Assembly (NCBI GenBank): GCA_040954595.2
Contig: CM082582.2
Coordinates: 7,688,001-7,752,000, forward strand
From: Balanoglossus misakiensis
Taxonomy: Eukaryota > Hemichordata
Reading direction: 5' to 3'
Length of the DNA: 64,000 bases
A model generated the notes under the pieces. That model ran no database searches. It was not told the origin of the DNA and was given only the letters and a program-made list of their open reading frames with translations. Both the position numbers and the translations under genes were made by a program. Of the stretch, positions 35,467 through 60,330 are shown in pieces. Numbering within the stretch: position 1 is the first letter of the stretch; the number at the start of each line of letters is the position of its first letter.

Positions 35467-38397
35467 TTATCTCTTTTTCTTTCGCCTGTTTTCATTAGGG
35501 TTTCTTCTAGCTGCAGACTTTGAGGAATGACCGATTCCCAGCTGGGCGGCCCGACTCGTAACATCGTTTGTGGCAAACGGAGACATGTTGGCAACATACT
35601 CTGGATCAAACGCGCTGGTTTTCTGTAGGGATTTCTTGGAGGGTCTGTTCTGGGGCACTGGTTGATCTTCCACCAAGATGGGATTGCACGCGTGCTTTCC
35701 TCCTTTAGGGGCCGGCAATGAATACTGAGAAAGATATTTAAAAAAAAGCAGAACATAAGTTTGTTTAATTTATCAAACTAACTAACATGGCTTGGTCGAA
35801 ACCAATTTTGTTTTCTGTGGTTTGAAAACTATTTTTTTAAATAGCTGTTGAACAGGGATAACAGAAAAGACAACCACAGAATGACATTCGTGGAAATTTA
35901 CCTTCAGTCCCCTAGTGTTAAACTGTTTCCGTCGGGATACGTGGTAATGCTGCGTGCCATCTTCATCAACAGTCACCGATACCTTCTTCAATGTATTGTT
36001 GCCACATTTCGGACAAAACTGCTTCGTCATCACACTGGTCACCCTGAAGATAACACAACAATTGATGGTGTCACATTCAGTGATTAAAGATCAGGTTTTG
36101 ATTTAATTCACTGGAATTACACATATGATTGATGAAGTCTCATTGAAATTTTTTTTTTTTATTTGACCGACATTCATAATTATTGCTAATAATCTGAGAA
36201 AGGGCATGGTACTTACTTGAAGCAGGCGCTACATTTAAGAACATAGCTCTTGGCTCGTCTAATCAACATACCACCGATAGAGATTACAGGTATCCCCATT
36301 TGAATCAGAACATTCTGGAAAACAAAGAAGCCATTTCAAATCCTGTAAAAACCACCAGCATCACCAAATTTTGAATGGAGAAAATGAACTGAATATTATT
36401 AACAGCATGTAGTGTAATTGTAGGAACACTCTTACCTGCATTGCAAAGTCCGCTGTCATACATCCCACCACGACGTCTTCAAGAGGTTCCATATTATTGT
36501 CCTTCATTTGAGTTTTGGCTTGCTTAATATTCTGTGGTGTAATCCATCCTTCCTCATCCTCATCCTCATCATCACCATCTTCACTATCGCCTCTACCATC
36601 ACCATGACTTTCACCATCACTATCATCATCATCAACTTCATTCCTGTCTACATCCAAGGATTCATCCCGTTGCCTGGCAACATCGTCATCAGCATCATTT
36701 TCATCTCTCCTGACACTCTCTGAATCAGTCTCTGTTTTCCCACCATCCTCTGCTGCATTTTGATTATTTTTGTCATCTGACAAAACTTCCTCAGCAAGTT
36801 CCACTGCTTCAAAAGTCCTGTCTACACTAACGCCATCCTCTATTCTCTGCTCTCCAGTTATCCTTTCAAGGATGATTTTATTTTCCTCAGATCCATGCTC
36901 TTTTTCTTCTATACTTATTCCTTCAACTCCGTGGCTTAGATTTGCATCACCTGTTTCTGATTTTGCCTCTGCTTCTTCTTTATTCTGCAAGGAAAGTGAC
37001 ATCCGTTAGCTGGGTTTATAAAATCACACACTGGGAAGTAACAAATGAAGTTTTGCTGCACCTACTCCAGTGTTTTCATTTTGTGTGTGTTCTGTAGTTT
37101 CTTGTTTAAATCCTGGAATTGCGATGAAATACCCACTAAATTGAAACTGATACAGTGTGATATAAACTACTTACTTTAGGTGCAAGATACCATCCTACAA
37201 TGTCTGTAGCTCTTTCAAGTGGTTTGGTTGAACTGCTCCAAGTTGCCTAATTGTACAGGAGAAAACACAATTTACAAATAACGTTTTGTTTTGTTTACTG
37301 TTTGTATTACTTGCCAACTTGGTGTTGTACAAGTATATTGTTGTACATTTAACACCCCCAATAGATCTATGGTCAATCTGATTTTCTTTGCAATGAGTCC
37401 AATCATTGCGTTTCTTGGTCCTTACCTTGTTGGCAGGTGCTGTCTTGAGATGTTCTGTTCCAATGAATTCTTTGGTCAACTGATACGTCAAAGCCATTAC
37501 TCGGATATCCACTGCTGATAAACTGGGATAATCTCCTGTTTTTTTGGCAAACTCCGTCACTGTAAAATCATGAGAGCATGAATGAATTAGTATGTACAGT
37601 GAAGGGAAATGAGACTGATTAGTTAACGGACTTATAACTACTGATATCAGCCACGAACTGTGGCCAGCAACAGCATATGGACTGGTTAACTTCTCTTAGA
37701 CCTATCAATGTGTTCAAACTGTTTTTGCATGTGTGTGCATATGCATACACGTACACTTTGTGTGCATGTATGCCAACTCTAAGTATTAGTATGTGTACCT
37801 GCAGAAACGCTCTCTGGAGATGGCTGCCTAAACTTCAGCTCATACGGCAAGACTGACAGTCTCTTGCGGGTGGCCGAATCTCGAATTTCAGACACTACAT
37901 CCTGGATTGTGTATACATTTTCCGCTATATCCTGAAATGAACAAATATCCAAAATCATATTGTGTTGGCCTTTCTGGGAGTATCCCACAATGAAAAAGTA
38001 GTGTGGACTTCCAGCTCTTTTTATATAGATAAAAGGTCAGATGTTACTGTCAGAACTGGAGATCAAATTTGCATAATTGCTAATTATCTGTGGTGTATAC
38101 TGCCCCTTGAAACTATATGTAATGAATCATAATGTAACATGATCAATAACATTTAATATCAATCAAATCCACACTTTTAAATCCAGTCAATCCACCATTC
38201 CCTGTCACTGTTTCATATTTGACATTTTTTTATTAATCCTCTGGAGAGACAACGCTTACATATTATTGTTTCCCTTTACACTGACTATGTATAAGTGTCA
38301 TCGTAATCTTATGCGAATAATAACTGACCTGTATTGGAGCATTTTTGAGAAATGCTGCTGTATCCACTACCACATGCTCAACCTGGTGGGTAGCCAT
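35467..38397 (-). CDS. NOB1: RNA-binding protein NOB1 (18S rRNA maturation endonuclease)
   Basis: Eight exons: 38397-38329, 37931-37799, 37559-37426, 37246-37175, 36984-36436, 36314-36217, 36043-35902, 35724-35467. All phases agree; the product is 484 residues, while human NOB1 has 412. The PIN nuclease domain is in exons 1-3 (VEHVVVDTAAFL with the first acidic ligand, EIRDSATRKRL, KKTGDYPSLSAVD). A zinc ribbon has C347-x2-C350 and C362-x2-C365. The C-terminus has PAPKGGKHA and a basic end. NOB1 cleaves the 3' end of 18S rRNA in cytoplasmic pre-40S particles. The extra length comes from exon 5, a 183-codon acidic Glu/Asp/Ser-rich segment before WITPQNIKQ. The poly(A) hexamer is 150 bases downstream. 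The gene is divergent from WWP. Confidence 0.96.
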
Positions 38398-38675
38398 CTT
38401 GTGCAATATTGTCGAGCGACTGAGGGCGCAGTGGTTTCAACCTCATTCCAGCGCACACAACTTCTGAAAACCTAGTCGGATATTGTGTACTTAGTGTTGA
38501 ACATATGACATTATAGTGTACAATTTTAATGTTTCATTAATATGATTAGTATCAAAGTATTGTTAATTTTTAATAAAATATGCTTATCATGGTCGAAATT
38601 ATGTGCCTATGACTTATCCGAGGGGGCAGCCTATTTTTTTACATCATCGTAATATATCACGTGACATAATTTGCG
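38398..38675. promoter_or_regulatory. Shared promoter region of NOB1 and WWP with CACGTG box
   Basis: About 280 bases separate the NOB1 start codon (38397, -) from the proposed WWP 5' exon. It contains TCACGTGAC at 38657-38665, a palindromic E-box of the USF/MYC/TFEB type. Just downstream is GCGATGGCGG, which resembles a YY1 site and is common at starts of housekeeping genes. The bidirectional arrangement is inferred from the two gene models. Confidence 0.55.
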
Positions 38676-38778
38676 ATGGCGGATCCGTCTCCAAAACTTG
38701 ATAGACAACTTTTGATCTAAGAGAAAAGTATCGCTCGACTCGTTTACAAGCGGTCACCGCTCTATCTCAGAACCAAAT
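38676..38778 (+). other. Probable 5' non-coding exon of WWP with a short upstream ORF
   Basis: A strong donor, AAAT|GTAAGTAA, follows position 38778. The next + strand acceptor I can tie to the WWP coding region precedes 42455, so an exon ending at 38778 would splice over about 3.7 kb to the start-codon exon. Within it, ATGGCGGATCC opens a 14-codon frame (MADPSPKLDRQLLI, stop ending at 38720) in a good initiation context. This would be an upstream ORF. The 5' end is unknown, so the start given is only the uORF ATG. Confidence 0.45.
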
Positions 38779-41700
38779 GTAAGTAATGGTTACCCGACTT
38801 CAGTTTGTCATTTCAGCGCAATTTGTCTTGGAAATTATCCTGGCGGCTGTCAAAGTGGGGTATGTTGCTGGGAAAATATCCAAGATGGCTTCTTCTATGA
38901 GCAGGGGACTGATTCGTTTCACTGGAAATATATTTAACATCTATGTAATGTACAAGTCGACGTTTCATTTTCGTCGTTGGTACTTGTTAGGAAGAAGGGG
39001 CTGGAAGCTATGTCGATTTTTGTTTATTTATTGGTGGTTTGATGTTTCTCTGCGTCAATGGGTTGGAAGGGCTATTCAATATGAATAGTGAATGCGTTGG
39101 TAATGCATAACAGTTCAAACTCCACTGTTACGGTGCAAATATTGATTAGTCGTCCAGGGCGCGTCTATAACCTTATCGCGATCAACTTGACCGGTAACAC
39201 ACGGGACGCTTCCAGCCTTTTCTTGACACTTTCAATGGTCAGGTGAATGCCCAGAATCGCTCGATATATCGTCCGACAGAAGGCGGATGCAGAATCCGGA
39301 TTAATGAGAAAACACGTTTCTTTGTCAACAAATGAACAAACACCGTGTACCAGTCAGCGGCGACTGTTTATGGGCGTGTGCTGCGTAAGACACTCGTGAC
39401 ATCAAGCCGGGTGCAGTCAGATGACTGTGGTGGAGTTCACCTTTGATCGCCAGACACCATGTGTAATTATTGCAATTTCTTCATGTATTAATCTGGTGTA
39501 TAATAATTACTCCTTAGTAACCATGCACTTCCATGAACTCGAAGCCGTGAGCTCATCAGAAAAATACCACTGGCACTGACATGACACCAGCCTGCCAGAT
39601 CATACCACCATAGATTTTAGAGGAAACAGCTGATACTGTTAGTATTGTTATTTGCATTCCAGTACACTTTCTCGCTTCAATAGGTTTTTCGTGGTGTAAT
39701 CTCTAATAACTGACATTGAACTCGAGTTCAGCTCACCCAGCCAACTACAATGTACCATACTTCTATTCACACGTCATTATCTGTCGATGACTCATAAACA
39801 CTCATTCTTTGGAAGCTCTCTGTTGTGAAATTATCAGGATCATGCTGTCCCTGTTCAGTATCATTTTACCATCAGTTTATTACAAACCCTTTCTTTTAGT
39901 CAACAGTTTCATAGAAAATATTTTCAGACCATGTAAGCTGAGTCATAAAAAATCCCCTTGCATATTTACATAAAGGGGATTTTCTTTCTCAAGATGGCCA
40001 GCTAGACTTTAGTTTCTTTCTAACTATAGATGTAAGTCTTCTATGTATTGACCAGTTTCTTTACTCTCTTCACTGTATTGGCCACCAATTATTTGACAAT
40101 ATTTTGGATATGCTCAAGTTGGTTATTAGTGCCATAATTTTTGTGTACACGGAGTGACTCCCATGCCAATTTTGGTCTACATCATTACCATTTAAAAATA
40201 GTTATTGAAGTATTAACATTGTAAGCAGCTTTTTCTCAGAAGATAACCTTGTATTGCTAAAAATATTTTCACCACAACTCGGACAAAGCAACGGCATCCG
40301 ATGTCCTTTGGGTCACACTGTAATTCAATATATAATTCGCTGTATGATTCTACCTTGGAACTATTGTCGTCTTCCATCTGCATCTCTATCAATAGTAACA
40401 CGTCTGAACATTTGAATCGAATAGAAATACAAGTCAGAAATAGTTCAGTAATTCCTGCATTGAATCTGCATGTTTTATTTATAACACTGACCTGTTGTCT
40501 CTAAATCATTCAGATTAAACATTCTAATACTCCCCCCCCCCCCTCAACTTGATTTTAGTCTGACCCCATTGTTTTCAATTGTGTAGTTGAATCTGTGCAA
40601 TCAGAAATAGGGATGAGACACTTTGGAAACAAACCAGAGAGTAGGTTGATCCCCCTTGTGATGGCTGATTGTTGAAACAGTTACAACACAGACCATTATG
40701 GAAGTAATGTCATTAAAACGGTTAAATATTAACATTCTATAATATAAATGATCTGCCAACAATGGTTATAATGTAAATTCCTGAAATTTTGGAGACATTA
40801 TTTTTGTGACCCACTTTTTGTAGCCTGAATCTTACTCACTTGTTGTAGTCATTAATCGTGAAAACCAGGAGTGAAGGAATATTCATTCAAATTAGCAAAA
40901 TGGAGATGTACAATTTTGACTGGTCAAACAATGTACATGTATTTCTGCAGTCGGGAGGTGGCAACATCAATTATGTGGCAAATTCTGATATAATTCTGAT
41001 ATGGACAAAAAGTAGCACCTTTTTGTGGATTCAATTGAACAGTTCACTAATGGGGCACGTTACTATGAATCAGTGCTTTTGTACTGGGAAGATGCCATAT
41101 ATTTGAGATTTTATTATCCACCATGACTTGCTTGATATTAGCAGTGGAATAGTACCGTTAACATTTCAGTCGAACATTCCAGGCAGACCGTGGGGCTTAG
41201 AGCAGATAATTACGCAATGATCTGTTGTTGGGCTTTGTTTCAGAGAATCTGAGCAAAACCACCTTTGTCTTACTCTACAATAAGGAACCATGAACTCCAA
41301 TTCTCTCTAACATGATTACCATGTAATCCACCGTTTTTTTTCGAGATTCATCGGTATTTGGCTGGAGGAGACCAACTGGCTTAACTGCATTTACCTATGT
41401 TGTTCACTTTTCTGTGATTTTTATTATTACAAGTCCAGTTTGTAGAAATAATATTAATTAATGGGCTACACGTTTTTGATATCAGAAAATTACATTATAT
41501 TAATCGCCACAATATATTGAAAGCAGATCTAGCATATAGCATTACCAGTGTAATTATCCAAAAATTCAGCACGTGGGAATGGCTGGCGAGAATGACCTAA
41601 ATAATATAGTGAGCTTTTTATATATGCCAGATATACCAGCTCTGTAAACATCAGACTTCACCTAAAACTGCCCTGAATATAAATGGATTTATGGGAATAA

Positions 41701-42454
41701 TGTTTATTAGGCCAAACCGTAACCACCTGCAAATGTCCGTGACTACAGACCAGTGTCTACAATGCTTTTGCGTTTGACAACACAAAAATTAATTACATGT
41801 ATTTCAAAACTGCAATTGTTTTCCTTTCAGATATCTTGACATAACTGGAATGAGCATGGAATATTAGTATGTTTATCAGCACTTCCCTTTCTTGAGTAAC
41901 ATAAAAAAAGTAAGTACAGTAGAGGAAAGGTCTCGTAAATCTTTTCATATGATCTGAAGTTGTAGAACGGGGAATTTGTGAGTTCCAGAATGTATTTGTA
42001 TATTGAAGAACAACATTGGTGAGTTCTAGGGTGTACGAGTGTGCTGACACAACTCCAAGTGTTTGGACGTATTGAGAAGATATAGTGAGTGATGTCGCAG
42101 AGGTCGGAGTTTATGGTAAACAGGCAGAGTCTAGGTCAGTTTTGAGTAAAGAGCCAGTTGTCTGTGGCTCCTTAAGGAGGCTGTTCAGCTAATCAAGTGG
42201 TCAATCATGGCAGTACACAAAAAGACCAACTGCACCCGCTTATCGTGGGCTGTCACAGAACCTGTGGTGATTTGTGTACCTGTACATGGTTTACACCAAT
42301 TTCTGTCACTGGAACACATATGTAATTTACCACATAGAATGGGGGCTGGGTGACCTGCTTGTTGTACACTGGAAAAGTTTGATTCCTTTTGATTCAGTGT
42401 CAGCAGAACACTAGAATTGGATGTTAATTGTCGTGCAATTTATTTTGTTGGCAG
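38779..42454 (+). other. Proposed first intron of WWP
   Basis: About 3.7 kb without a supported coding exon. It holds an inverted repeat at 39947-39983 (AAAAATCCCCTT and AAAGGGGATTTT arms around a 12-base loop) and a C-run near 40537. A 100-codon frame at 38786-39088 has no recognisable domain and is not called. Confidence 0.45.
39947..39983. repeat. Short hairpin around GGGGATTTT
   Basis: Perfect 11-12 base inverted repeat with a short AT-rich loop. One arm (GGGGATTTTC) is close to an NF-kappaB-type half-palindrome. Function unknown. Confidence 0.55.
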
Positions 42455-42477
42455 GAACCCAAGACAGCAAGTGATCC

Positions 42478-51943
<9,466 letters not shown>

Positions 51944-54060
51944 CAACGGCAAAGAAGGAATGGACCTTTTTCCTTTTTGCGGTATCTGCAACGCCAAACA
52001 AAGACTAATTATTGTGAAGAACTTTTGATCGGTCCAAAGTAAAGACAAAACAGGACCACCAATGATATCAGATTTTATCACGGAAAACAACCGTCATGCC
52101 CTCTCTTTCTCGCTCGCTCAACCTCAAGACTTCAAACTAACGTGCAGTTTGAAGAAGAAATCAAAAAAGAACTGAATTTCATCTGATTATGCAAATCCTG
52201 GTGGAAGAATTCAAGCGACTTGGAAGATGAGATTTTATATCATAGTATATAGCTGACCTAGGAAAAAATGAATTTAAATGAAGATTACACCTGGTAAAGA
52301 ATGAATCACACGCACAGTATTCATTTGATTGACATCATTTATAACATTAGGGGACGAGGGGGAAAATGGCCTAAGCGTGAAAATTCATTATGTCCAAAAT
52401 ATTTTATGGATATTTTGTGGTGTTAGCCATTCTGTGCTGATAATTTTGATGTTGTGGGATTTTCCTAGCATACAGTGAGCATGCTATTGTAACAGGCGGT
52501 GGTTCCCCCCGTCCATTTCTATCAAAACCTGAGTGTAATCAAGTAAAAACTGGTGTATTTGAAGATGTGAGATTTCAATGGAAAATACGCCAGAGAGGGG
52601 AGACAGATGTTTATGACCATCCAATATTATGCCGGATATTAAGACTTGTGCTCTTTTTGATTTAACTCAACTGTGGAACTGCCCTTTTGCACGGTCGAGC
52701 TGTATTTTCCCGGAGTGGAAGAGAATTGAGAGGAATGAGAAATGGATCAGATTTGGCAGTGAGATGTTTAATAACATGAAATCTTTACAAGGAATATAAA
52801 CTTGGAAATGAAAATGATGCTTTACTGTATTGAGCGCCCATTTGCCCCACAGATGCATGGCAATATGGGCTCTTCAAATCAGATGGTGTCCCTTCAGTCT
52901 GCAGGTTTTAGAAATTAACCTGGCTTCCCTGGGTGTGAGTGAAGTCAGTTACGCGGCAAACTTTTCCATGTCGTTGACTCTAATACTAGTAATGAAAGAT
53001 GTATGATTTTTTTGTTTGCTTTTAATTTAACATGAACCATGATTCCTACCAGTCATATTTCACCGCTGTTTTTTGAAGAAAGGGGGCAGTATTGCAGTGT
53101 GGTTGGCTGCATCTGTATCAAGGTTCATTGCAGGTCTGCAGACTATAGCAAGAACCTAACAAGGCTGATTTACATACAGAGAAAATTGTGATCTGTGTCT
53201 TGTCACGGGCAGTGCACATTAATAGCTAAATATTCTGAGGACCAACTAAATTTGATGCTATCCAGAAATTAATCTATTAGCAGAAGACTTGTGACCTCAC
53301 AAAGCGAGGGGGTTTCAATCAATGGACGTCCCACAAGGACAGTGATTCACTTTATGTAGGACTTTGAGAGCACACAGACATGTCTTGCTCTCACAATCTA
53401 GGAAGTATTGAGTATACCGGTCTATAAGCACTTGTGTGTATATGCATTGCCTGAATTGTGACAGACACAACTTGCAGTTTAAATAAGCTACGTTATGTAA
53501 AATCTTTTCCAGTTGTATTAGTTTCTAATTCACTGTCCCGAACGATTCGATTATACCATCGCCCGGGAACAGGTTCCGTCGAATGTTCGGTATGAGAGCA
53601 TACAGTGAATCACTGAAGTACCCACACCTTATATAACACACACATGCCGATGCTTGTGGCAGTAGTTTCTTGCGTCCTTGCTTGTAAAAAATATGTGTGC
53701 AGTCATATAATCTAGTGAACTTTATTTTTTTGGTGTGTCTGGTCATTTTTTGCCCATATTTTCAAGACAACAATCACACACCGAAGTGCCCATGGTCATC
53801 GTGGTGGGAGACTTGGAAGAAAAAATTTCATAAAACGGGATTTTAGGTCGTTGTCAGTGTTGTAGTGATGGCTTGGTATACATGGAAAACAAATATATAT
53901 CCTCTGTAATATAAAGCAGTGCATCAAGTTGATTTTTATAACATTGCTTCTAAATTTAAATATTTTGTAAAATAGTGTGTAATGTTTCTGGCCTCAGACT
54001 TTCGATTTCTAATGGGTTATTGTAATTATCATAATCAGAAAATAAAATATTTTCTGAATG
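51944..54060 (+). other. WWP 3' UTR
   Basis: About 2.1 kb without coding signal from the WWP stop to a canonical AATAAA at 54041-54046, with no intervening gene and the same orientation. Several AT-rich stretches occur near its 3' end. Confidence 0.6.
54041..54046 (+). terminator. Candidate poly(A) signal, WWP
   Basis: AATAAA within CAGAAAATAAAATATTTTC, about 2.1 kb after the WWP stop. It is followed within about 25-40 bases by TGT-rich sequence, as for a real cleavage site. Confidence 0.6.
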
Positions 54061-54626
54061 TCAAATCTCATTGTGCTGTCTGACTACTGTGTGAGATTGT
54101 GTGTATGAAAATACAAATGATAGAAATATGGAAATTACAGCATGTTTTCGTAAAGTTAATTCAAACAAGAGAGAGCAAAAGAAGTCCGAACTTCTGTTTC
54201 TAAGTTGGTCTATCAAACAAGCTGGTGTTTTTACGTTAAAACCACATTCGACGAAATACTACTGCTGGTATTATCCGATCCGCCATTTTGGGGAGTGCGC
54301 CCTCACCATGTCAATGTCAACTAGGTCATTGATCGTGTGGGCACGATCAGCTGATATCGTCTGATTACGAAACACGCCGGGTACTGAAGGCAGCTTAGCT
54401 TGTGAATCAAATGGCACGTAGGCACCAATCTGCGATTATACGAAATTTACAGGATCAGGATTAGAAGTTTCGGCGTCACTGCAGGTAAACATTTACCGTT
54501 ATGTTACTGTTAATGTATTAAATCACAACCCATCGGTTACAGTGGATGTGTCTAAATAACACTACAATGATCATAAGGGTGAATTTCTGTTCTAATAAAC
54601 AGAGCTAGCCACTGGAGAGTTTGATA

Positions 54627-56739
54627 ATGACAAGTGTTCCTAACGGTAGCCAGCAGTCAACCAAAATGTTACGGGTGGCTGTGATCGGCGCTGGAGCAGC
54701 TGGCTTGTGTGCAGCCAGGCACTTGGCCAGTAAACCACAACTCTTTGAACCGCATGTCTTTGAGAAGGCCCAAGGAGTCGGTGGGACTTGGGTGTACACG
54801 GAGGAGACTGGTACTGACAAGTACGGAGAGCTGATCCATTCCAGTATGTACTGGGATCTCAAGTGAGTGTTTTATAAAACAGTTCTATTCAGTATCTTTG
54901 CCAGAGATTTACGTCCCGGCAAATTGATGAAGGACCCACCAGTAGTGGCCTCTTTCGTGACCCCTGAATGACCTTACATCCTGATGGTATATATGACATC
55001 ATACTGCTTATGTCATTCAACATTACATTTTTTTTTCTTGAGGCATGATGTAGAGTGCACAAATTCAATAATACGGTTGAAGTTTCCAGAGTTTGAACCC
55101 AAAATGGTAAATTCATACAACAAAATGCCAGGATGTAATAATTTACGTACAATGTAGTTCCCAGTATAAACCTGTGGGAGTTAACACCTGTTTCATTGCA
55201 TTATACAACTTCTCCACTAATAACCCAGCACTAAATCAACCATATTATATTGAGGTTATTTTGTTTTTCCAGGACGAATCTACCAAAGGAAGTCATGGCA
55301 TTTCCCGATTTTCCATTTGATAAATCCCTTCCGTCATTCGTCACACACCAGAATGTTCTGAAATATCTGTGTGATTATTGTGAAAAGTTTGATCTGAGTA
55401 AGTTTATTAAGGTGAGTATTAAAGAATGATTGTTTGTGGTGAATAATGCACAGTCCTTACTAACAAGTTGCTTTATAATATCAGTTTTATCTGAAAGCAA
55501 ATGGCAAACATAACCTTTTTGGAACAATGTTATCATGTTTGTAGAATACATGTACTGAGGGTAATAAAAATTGACACATTGACAGAAACGAGGTTCAGAG
55601 TCCATTGCAGTAACAAACATTCAACTCATACGAAATAAAAGCCAAAAGGACTGTTAGAATGAATTCTTTTGTCTCTCTCCATTTCATCAGTTCAATACTG
55701 CAGTAGATTTTGTCAAACCTGTGCCTCAGCCGGGCCAGCAGAAAGTATTATGGGATGTAGGGTTCCGTGATGTCCGTCAGCAGTCCAAAGAGTTGACTGT
55801 GGAGCAGTTTGATGCTGTCTTAGTGTGTAATGGGTAAGTGACTTTGCCTTTTCAAGTTGGGTTCTCTTTCCCCATGATTCAAAGTCCATAATGATAAAAG
55901 ATATTTGATTCGTTTTATTTTGTAGACATTATTCCGTTCCAAAGAGTCCAGAGCTTCCCGGAATGGATGTCTTCCAGGGACAGATCATGCACAGCCACAA
56001 TTACAGGCATCCCGACGTGTTCAAAGACAAATCTGTCGTGTTGCTAGGCGCTGGGTCTTCTGGCAAGGACATAGCAGTGAACCTTTCAGACTATGCCAGG
56101 AAGGTCATTCTGAGTCACAACCATAAACCAATGACGTGTCCTATGCCGAGCAATATGGTCGAGCGTCCGGGCATCGAGCGTCTGACCCGGGACGAGGTTG
56201 TGTTCACCGACGGCACCACGGAGTCCGTCGACGTGCTCTTATTGTGCACCGGATATTATTACACTTTTCCGTTCCTGACTCCGGAGTGCCGCGTGACGGT
56301 GGAGGACCACCGCGTCACGCCGCTGTACAAGCACGTGATACACGCCGAGTTTCCCTCGCTGGCGCTGATCGGAATCTGCTCGTTCATCTGCCCCTTCCCG
56401 CAGTTCGACTGCCAGGTGCGGGTGGCCCTCGGCGTTCTGGAAGGCTCCGTCGAGCTGCCGAGTCGGGAAGAGATGGAGAGGGCCATCGAGGAGGACTACA
56501 AGTGGAGGCTGCAGGATCTGGGATTTCCGCACCGCTACGCCCATCGCATGTCCACGCTGCAGTGGGCGTATAACGACCAGCTGAGCGAAATCGCCAAGAC
56601 TCCGAAGATACCTGCGTCTGTATCAAAGCTCTACGATTTTGTGCATGAGCAAAGGCTAAAAGATCTTATACATTATAAGGAAGATAACTATATCCTGACA
56701 GGCAAGGGTTCGTGGACAAAAGCAGAACCACAGGCTTGA
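54627..56739 (+). CDS. Flavin-containing monooxygenase, compact type
   Basis: Four exons: 54627-54862, 55273-55411, 55691-55833, 55926-56739, in frame, 443 residues. Motifs in order: the FAD-binding GAGAAG (21-26) after the VAVIG strand, the GVGGTWVY loop, the FMO signature FQGQIMHSHNY (F189-Y199), the NADPH-binding GAGSSG (214-219), and LLCTGYYY. FMOs use FAD, NADPH and O2 to oxygenate nitrogen or sulfur in small molecules. The length fits the short FMOs of fungi, plants and invertebrates; vertebrate FMO1-5 are about 535 residues with a hydrophobic C-terminal anchor, which is absent here. An alternative Met at 54666 (MLRVAVIG) would remove 13 residues. The last exon is clearly richer in GC than its neighbours at about 56.14-56.60 kb. 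Confidence 0.94.

Positions 56740-60330
<3,591 letters not shown>

Noticed and set aside
38786-39088. 100-codon aromatic- and Arg-rich frame on the + strand
   Set aside because: It starts just after a strong splice donor in the proposed WWP first intron, has no recognisable domain or coding-like codon use, and no second exon could be linked.
56136-56626. Several 75-145 codon frames overlapping FMO exon 4 on both strands
   Set aside because: They are shadows caused by high GC in a genuine coding exon; only the FMO frame carries conserved motifs.
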